A stretch of DNA of 64,000 nucleotides, taken from NCBI RefSeq assembly GCF_000264995.1, contig NW_006767434.1, forward strand, positions 921,570-985,569. Reading direction: 5' to 3'. Of this stretch, positions 58,817-64,000 are shown one piece after another. The DNA is from Punctularia strigosozonata HHB-11173 SS5 (Eukaryota; Basidiomycota; Agaricomycetes; Corticiales; Punctulariaceae). A program made the position numbers and the translations under genes. The first letter of the stretch is position 1. Each line of letters begins with the position of its first letter. The notes beneath the pieces are model-generated. The model did no database searches, was not told where the DNA came from, and saw only the letters and a list, made by a program, of their open reading frames with translations.

Positions 58817-61526
58817 ATGAACGTTGCCGTTCCTGAAAAGACCTTGCAAGGCGATGGCCTGCTGCTCCCGGGCGCGTTCGACCGTCCGAGACGCCGCTTC
58901 TTGATCTCACGACACTTCGTCGGGCTCGCGCTCCTGGTGTCGCTCGTGCTGTGGACGAAGAGCGTGGATCTGAACCAGGGCTCGACCTCGAGTGCGGTCC
59001 CTGCGCGTTCGGTATGCTCGAAGGATGGCCTGCAAGTCGCCGAGTTTGACTGGGATGCGGTGAGTTCGCGATAGGGCCCCTCTTGAGTTGAAATCAGGAC
59101 GCGCTGGTCTTACGAACGATGGCGTCGTAGGTCGTCCCGAGCGAGAAGCTAGTCTGGCACGCCTGCGAGGATAAGTTCGAATGCGCCCGACTCTCCGTAA
59201 GCCCCCCTCCTCCACACGTATCTGCGGGCACGACTCATCCTGACGTTACGATCGTAGGTGCCGCTCGACTACTCGAACCCGGAGGGAAAAAAGGCTGCGG
59301 TCGCGCTCATGAAGATCCCGTCTAAGATCGCGCCTGACGAGGAGGGCTATCGCGGGCCAGTTCTGTTCAACCCAGGTGCGTCCCACCACGCATGCAAATC
59401 AGTGCAGGCCGTGAAGCTGACCCCCTTCGACTCCCTTCTCAGGTGGTCCAGGCGGTTCTGGCGTGGACCTGATCAAACGCGCCGGCGAACAGTTCCAGCA
59501 AATCCTTGGAGGTACGTGTACCGTCCGGAGCCCGAATTCTCACCCGACGCTCACCTTGCCTGCAGACGACTACGACCTCATCGGGTTCGATCCGCGAGGT
59601 GGGTACCTACCCTTTGAGCATCTTTCGCCAACCACGTGAATGACGCGTCGCAGGTATCGGGCGCACTACGCCCGGCATCGTCGTCTTCGATGACGAGGGC
59701 GCCAGCGTCGCCTGGCAGCTCACACACGGACCGGTTCTGAACGCCACCGACGAGGCACTCGCACGCGCCTATGCCCGCGCCCAGGTCTTTGGCAGCCTCG
59801 CGGCGGAACGCGTCGGCGAGGCTGCGCAGTACGTGAGCACGCCCATGGTTGCGCGCGACATGCTCAGCATCACCCGGGCGCACGGGCGGGAGAAGCTGCT
59901 CTACTGGGGATTCAGGTCCGTCACACAGCACGCAATCGAAGGAATCTGGGCTGACCCGTGTTGTGGTGTTAGTTATGGAACCATCTTAGGCATTACGTGT
60001 GTCCTGTCCTGCCACTTCTGAGATTGCGGATGCTGATAACCCGACCGCAAGCTATGCGTCCATGTTCCCCGTACGCTGGCGCGAATATGAGTGGTGGTCG
60101 AGTAACGTTCTCATCCGATTGAATGCACTCAGGACAATATCGACCGTTTGATTGTAGATGGTAAAGGGGCAAAGTCAGGTGTCATGTGAATCGCTCTCAC
60201 CTTCTAGCAGGCGTAGTCGACAGCGAAAACTACATGAAAAGTACGCATTCCATACTCGTCCGAATCGTCATGCGAGGCTGATTAGACCCCCCCCAGCGCT
60301 TTGGTCCAACAACCTCCGCGACACCGACAAGGTCAAAACGACTGCAATCTCCCTCCTGCATTTCATGCTGATCCCACGTCCTTGAAGGTGCTCGACCAGT
60401 TCTATACCGCCTGCGCCAACAGCACGTCCTGCGCCCTGCACGAACCGACCCCCTCCGCCATTCAATCGCGCGTAGACGTGCTGTTTGCCAAGCTCAAGCG
60501 GAACCCGATTCCCGTCTCCCTCAACGGCACCAACTACGGCCTCGTCGACTACACCCTCGCGCGCCAGGTCGTCTTCATCTGGCTCTACAAGCCTTACCAG
60601 AAGTCTCCCCTCAGCGCTTCTTCCCTCGCCTCTGCGCTGGAAGCGCTCGAGCGCGGCGATGGCGCGGCGATGTGGGCCGCGCATGCGCCCGAGCCCACGA
60701 TCAAGTGCGATTGCGCGCGCGACGGTCCGGCGAAGCTGCCTGCTGCGAACCGGGAGACGACGCTCGCGATCGCGTGCGGCGACGGAGAGCCGGTGGAACA
60801 CGACCTCGAGGAGCTACGGGCGTTCTACGACGACATGGCGCGCGACTCCGACTTCGCCGAGATCTGGTCTGCCCATCTGGATTGCGCGTGCGTATTCTCT
60901 TTGGTCTTGTTCTCTGGCGCCGACGATCCCCATCGCTGTCTCTCGTTGGGCTATATAGGGGATGGAAGATACGGTCAAAGGAGCAGTTCCATGGTGAGTT
61001 CGGTACTGGAATGTAGCCCATTGGATGGATCCTCGACGATGCGGACCAGGACCTTTCGCCGGCAACACCAGCTACCCGATCCTTCTCATTGGCAACACCG
61101 CCGACCCCGTCACGCCTCTTTGGAAGTGCGTTTTCTTGTCGTCCATCGTTGTGTAGCACAAGTATTGACAGGAAGTCGTAGCGCTCACAAGATGGCGAAG
61201 GGCTTCCCAGATGCCGCCGTTCTGACGCAGAACTCTGCTGGCGTAGGTTTCCGGTCGACCTCCGGCAGGTGTCCAGGCTGATCTCGCCCCCCCTCGATTA
61301 GCATTGCTCCCTCGCGGGCGCGTCTCTGTGCACGGCGAAGTACGTGCGGGACTACTTCCGCGAGGGGAAGTTGCCGCCTGCGGGGGCCGTGTGCGAGATT
61401 GAGGATGAGCTGTTCCCATCCTCGGACGTCAAGCAGGCAGGAGATATGCTTAACCACGACGACAGGGTGTTGCTCGATGCTGCGAGGGAGCTTAGCGACA
61501 AGTTCGAGGTACCTCGTCTGCATTGA
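58817..61526 (+). CDS. TAP-like serine peptidase, copy 4
   Basis: Mirror-arm twin of copy 1. It opens MNVAVPEKTLQGDG, with a membrane anchor HFVGLALLVSLVLW. Exon 1 ends at 59059 (FDWDA) and exon 2 begins at 59131 (VVPSEKLVWHACEDKFECARLS). VPLDYSNPEGKK, GPGGSG and GFS-YGTILG follow, with Ser split by the intron ending near 59970. The large C-terminal exon starts near VLDQFYTACANSTSCALHEP. GNTADPVTPLW, HCSLAGASLC and YVRDYFREGKLPP close the protein. The catalytic triad is intact. It carries KLPAANRE where copy 1 has KAADRE, so it keeps a form closer to copy 2. Both arms therefore encode apparently functional but not identical enzymes. Confidence 0.9.
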
Positions 61527-61811
61527 CGGGTTTTCTTTGCGTATACCCTGCGGCCTAACAAGGATGTAGAGTACTTGAGGTGGAACGCGACTACGGCTAT
61601 CTTGTGCCTATATTCCACATATACATTGGTGATATTGCCCGAGTATAAAACCCAATGCCTGAGCAGGCGATACGATATCTATTATCTCCTCCGAGGAATT
61701 GAGATGCCTGAAGGCGCCGTGACGAGTTGAGTTAGCGTGAGGCCGGTGGTTTGTGCGGGAAAGGTTGCTCCGTACGCGCGGATGCACCTCGTCCTCTTCT
61801 TCCGCGTCCAC

Positions 61812-61868
61812 ATACACATCGTCCCGACGCCGCACGCGATCAGCGTCCCGCGTCGGTACGATGTGTAT
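61812..61868. promoter_or_regulatory. Hairpin upstream of the small gene, right copy
   Basis: Stem 61812-61829 pairs with 61851-61868 over 18 bp with one mismatch. It lies 35 bp before the TATA box. The mirror copy keeps the stem. Confidence 0.55.
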
Positions 61869-61902
61869 ATCCGCCCTTCCGCGTCTTCCACCCTCGAAAA
61901 CG

Positions 61903-61910
61903 TATAAAAA
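61903..61910 (+). promoter_or_regulatory. TATA box of the small gene, right copy
   Basis: TATAAAAA lies 134 bp upstream of the ATG at 62037. Confidence 0.65.
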
Positions 61911-62036
61911 CCCAGCATCCTGCTCGTACTGACCTCCAGCATTCTGGACTTGACCTTCGCATCTCCTTCGATTCCTTACACGCACTTGGCACATCTTCAG
62001 GCTAACAGTCATCTATAAACTTATCTATCGTCTAGA

Positions 62037-62490
62037 ATGCTCTCCACGCTCTTCGTCGTCGACCTGCGCAGCCAGAAGGAGGCCAGGGCCGTCGACTCGC
62101 GCGCTCCTAAGCTCAACCGCTTCAGGCTTAGGATGCCGACGCTTCCGAAGCTCCCGTCGTCTGCAAGGGGGCTGAGGAGATTGGCGATGAAATTGCGGGG
62201 TTCTCGTACGTTCATCTTCGCGTCTTCGCTTTCTTTATCGGCACGCAGGCTGACGCGAGTTGGCAGGTTCAGATGAGGTATTCGACGTCAAGGAGGTGGT
62301 GCTCGCTCAGCTACACGGCCTCATCGATTCCGGAGTCTACGTGGACCTTTACGAGGTTGCCCATTACTACGCGGGAATATGCGGGGTACGTCCGCCCGCG
62401 TTCCGATCCCTTTCGTACACCGACCGAACCCCACAGGTCGAGTACTATTACCTTGTGATCGAAGAACTGACGAAGGCCGGGTTCTTCTGA
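62037..62490 (+). CDS. Small two-exon protein, unknown, right-arm copy
   Basis: Same structure as the left copy. Exon 1 runs MLSTLFVVDLRSQKEARAV... to KLRGS. The intron begins GTACGTTCATC and ends TTGGCAG. Exon 2 gives DEVFDVKEVVLAQLHG, VYVDLYEVAHYYAG and ELTKAGFF, stopping at 62490. The only visible coding difference from the left copy in exon 2 is GVRPPA against GVRPLA. No known family fits. Strong conservation next to a TATA box supports expression. Confidence 0.6.
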
Positions 62491-62562
62491 GGCCGGGTTC
62501 GTGGGGCCTCGGGCTTGCCGCCCGGTGGCCTCTGGGACTAGAGCGCGAGTCCTACAGGCACG

Positions 62563-63151
62563 GTGTGCCTCCATGCGCTCGAAGGGATCGACGTTGTCAT
62601 TGGCGTTGGCCCTGGAGGAGGTGTGACCATCCCCGATGTTGTTCCCGCACCCAAAAGCACGGAAGACGCCGCCGGATTTGAGGCCCGAGTTTTCGACCCT
62701 TATGGACCTCGTCACGGCGGCGGACGCGGAAGGGAAGGACGCCGGCGATGCCTTGGAGCGTCGTCGTGCGTTCCTTGCCAGATGCCCCGTTTGCACGGGC
62801 GGGGGCCTTCGGAGTCGAAGAGGAGGGACATGGTTGCTGCTCGCGGTGTCTAGGTCGAGAGCGGGACGCCGCGATTGGCCGGGCGCTCGACGGCATCTCA
62901 TTTCCACGCGCGACGTCGGTGCGCCAGCATGCAGTACGGGACGTTCGGTACGTTCCTTCTCCCACTCATCCTCACCTATCACGCATCTGACACCTTGTTG
63001 CAGGCCGAGTACGGGACGCCGGGCTCGACGGATATCCGCGTCTGTGCATACCTCAAGAAAATCGAAAAAAAAAACGGAAAAGTCAAAATCGAAAAAAGAG
63101 GCTGGACGGATTGGGATCGGGATTGGAATCGGCTTTGATAGTTTTAGATAG
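62563..63151 (+). other. Uncharacterised open region, right arm
   Basis: Mirror of 31016-31666. Overlapping frames exist, but the long left-arm frame is interrupted here, so no protein is proposed. It may be the 3' untranslated part of the small gene or a non-coding transcript. Confidence 0.2.
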
Positions 63152-63239
63152 TTAGATAGATGGTTACGGCGCACGGACATTGATTTACCAGCTAACCTTC
63201 TGACGCTCTTTTCTACTTCTTAGCTTTCAGCTGCCCTCG

Positions 63240-63335
63240 TCGTCTGGTCCCCCTGGTCGCTGGTCTCCTGGTCCCCTGGTCCCCTGGTCCCCTGGTCGCT
63301 GGTCCCCTGGTCCCCCTGGTCGCTGGTCCTCAAGT
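63240..63335. repeat. C-rich minisatellite, right arm
   Basis: Repeats of CTGGTCCCC and CTGGTCG units, the reverse complement of the left-arm minisatellite but about 45 bp shorter. Copy-number change between the arms is typical of minisatellites. Confidence 0.8.
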
Positions 63336-63477
63336 TCAAGGTCTCCCAGAATAGGATTGCCAGCGTGTAGCGCTGGCGATCCGGCAGCCGGCCTCTTCGT
63401 GGCCTGGGGGATTAGTACCCTTCGGGGGAAGCCAACGGCTGTTTTGGACCTTCAAATATCGAAGACGCTCGCGATAG

Positions 63478-64000
63478 TGAGTCTTTGTCATTGTTTCGTC
63501 TCTGAGTCTGAAGTTTTGCACGACAGGTACCGCTTCTGTTCCGCCTTTTTCGGATGCATCGAAGGGCAATCAATGCGAGTGAGTACTAAAAGTTTTCACG
63601 AGCCCCACATAGACTTCACGATGTCGTAGGGACCATTCCAGGACTCGGTTGACCGAGGGTCAGTTCCCGAATTCGTCTCTCAGGCATGTTTCGATCCACG
63701 AGAACGGTCCGTGGAATCGATTACCGAAAAATGCGACGACGGAGCTACAGCAGTCCGCCTATGTATTCCTATGTATTGGGCTCACGCAGTCGGGATGAAT
63801 AGGATGGCGTCGAATGTGCTGGAACGCAGTGCCAAGGTCGTGAGTTTACGGTACCAGTGATACAATGGCTAAGAACGATGTATACGAGGATTTTTGGTGT
63901 AACTATTCGTTCTTGCTACCCTGTTACATCCGCCGGTGTGAGAAATCACGGCTTGTCCCACACACGATCCCGAAAGCTATACTTTAGCATGTGGCCTTCC
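63478..64000. other. No feature recognised
   Basis: The last ~520 bp, outside the right arm. Short open frames only; nothing supported. Confidence 0.35.

Larger units (their letters stand above)
61527..62036. promoter_or_regulatory. Region between TAP copy 4 and the small gene
   Basis: About 510 bp between tandem plus-strand genes. It holds the TAP 3' flank, the linker repeat (61757-61815), a hairpin and a TATA box. Confidence 0.45.
58553..63477. repeat. Right arm of the ~4.9-kb inverted duplication
   Basis: Mirror copy of 30645-35583. It contains TAP copy 4, the small unknown gene with its TATA box and hairpin, the uncharacterised region, and a shorter minisatellite. Inner homology begins near CAACATACGCGCG. 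Confidence 0.9.

Noticed and set aside
1-64000. LTR retrotransposons, other virus-derived elements, CRISPR, rRNA or tRNA genes
   Set aside because: No reverse transcriptase, integrase or capsid motifs, long terminal repeats, regularly spaced repeats or RNA-gene signatures were recognised by eye.

Overview
The window looks like nuclear DNA of a filamentous basidiomycete (Agaricomycetes, possibly Polyporales; this is inference). Genes are packed on both strands and carry many short GT-AG introns of about 50-75 nt. The families point the same way: a PriA/CPL1-like cysteine-rich secreted protein, a fungalysin M36 protease, several TAP-like serine peptidases, and an Scc2 cohesin loader with a long disordered N-terminus. 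Products are named from translated motifs read by eye; no database search was run.

Layout. 1-1.4 kb: no complete gene. 1.4-2.3 kb (-): small SAM methyltransferase. 3.1-4.7 kb (+): unknown Ser-rich protein. 5.0-7.8 kb (-): DEAH-box RNA helicase, divergent from 8.0-15.6 kb (+): Scc2/Nipped-B-type cohesin loader. 16.0-17.2 kb (-): Sec14/CRAL-TRIO protein. 18.8-20.1 kb (+): PriA-like secreted protein. 20.7-23.2 kb (-): tandem pair of short-chain dehydrogenases, followed by a possible 85-residue spliced gene. 24.1-25.5 kb (-): membrane-anchored alpha/beta hydrolase. 25.8-28.4 kb (-): fungalysin metalloprotease. 28.4-30.6 kb: no recognisable gene.

The second half is dominated by duplication. A block of about 4.9 kb (30645-35583) recurs in inverted orientation at 58553-63477, nearly identical by eye. 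Each arm holds one membrane-anchored TAP-like serine peptidase gene, one small two-exon gene of unknown function, and a G-rich minisatellite near the outer end. Two more TAP-like paralogues lie in tandem just inside the left arm (37.1-39.8 and 40.1-42.8 kb), giving four in all. The roughly 23 kb between the arms also carries a Red1/ZFC3H1-type zinc-finger protein (43.4-47.5 kb, +), an Mcm1/SRF-type MADS-box factor (48.0-49.3 kb, +), a large proline/serine-rich SAM methyltransferase (51.0-55.4 kb, -), and a gene-poor stretch with a small TA-flanked DNA transposon (MITE).

A run of N (35898-36388) is flanked by two identical 450-bp copies, which suggests an unmerged contig overlap rather than true missing sequence.

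The single-copy genes are mostly housekeeping or regulatory (cohesin loading, RNA helicase, RNA surveillance, transcription). The secreted and membrane hydrolases (fungalysin, TAP-like enzymes, alpha/beta hydrolase) fit extracellular or vesicular peptide breakdown. No rRNA, tRNA, CRISPR array or virus-derived element was recognised.
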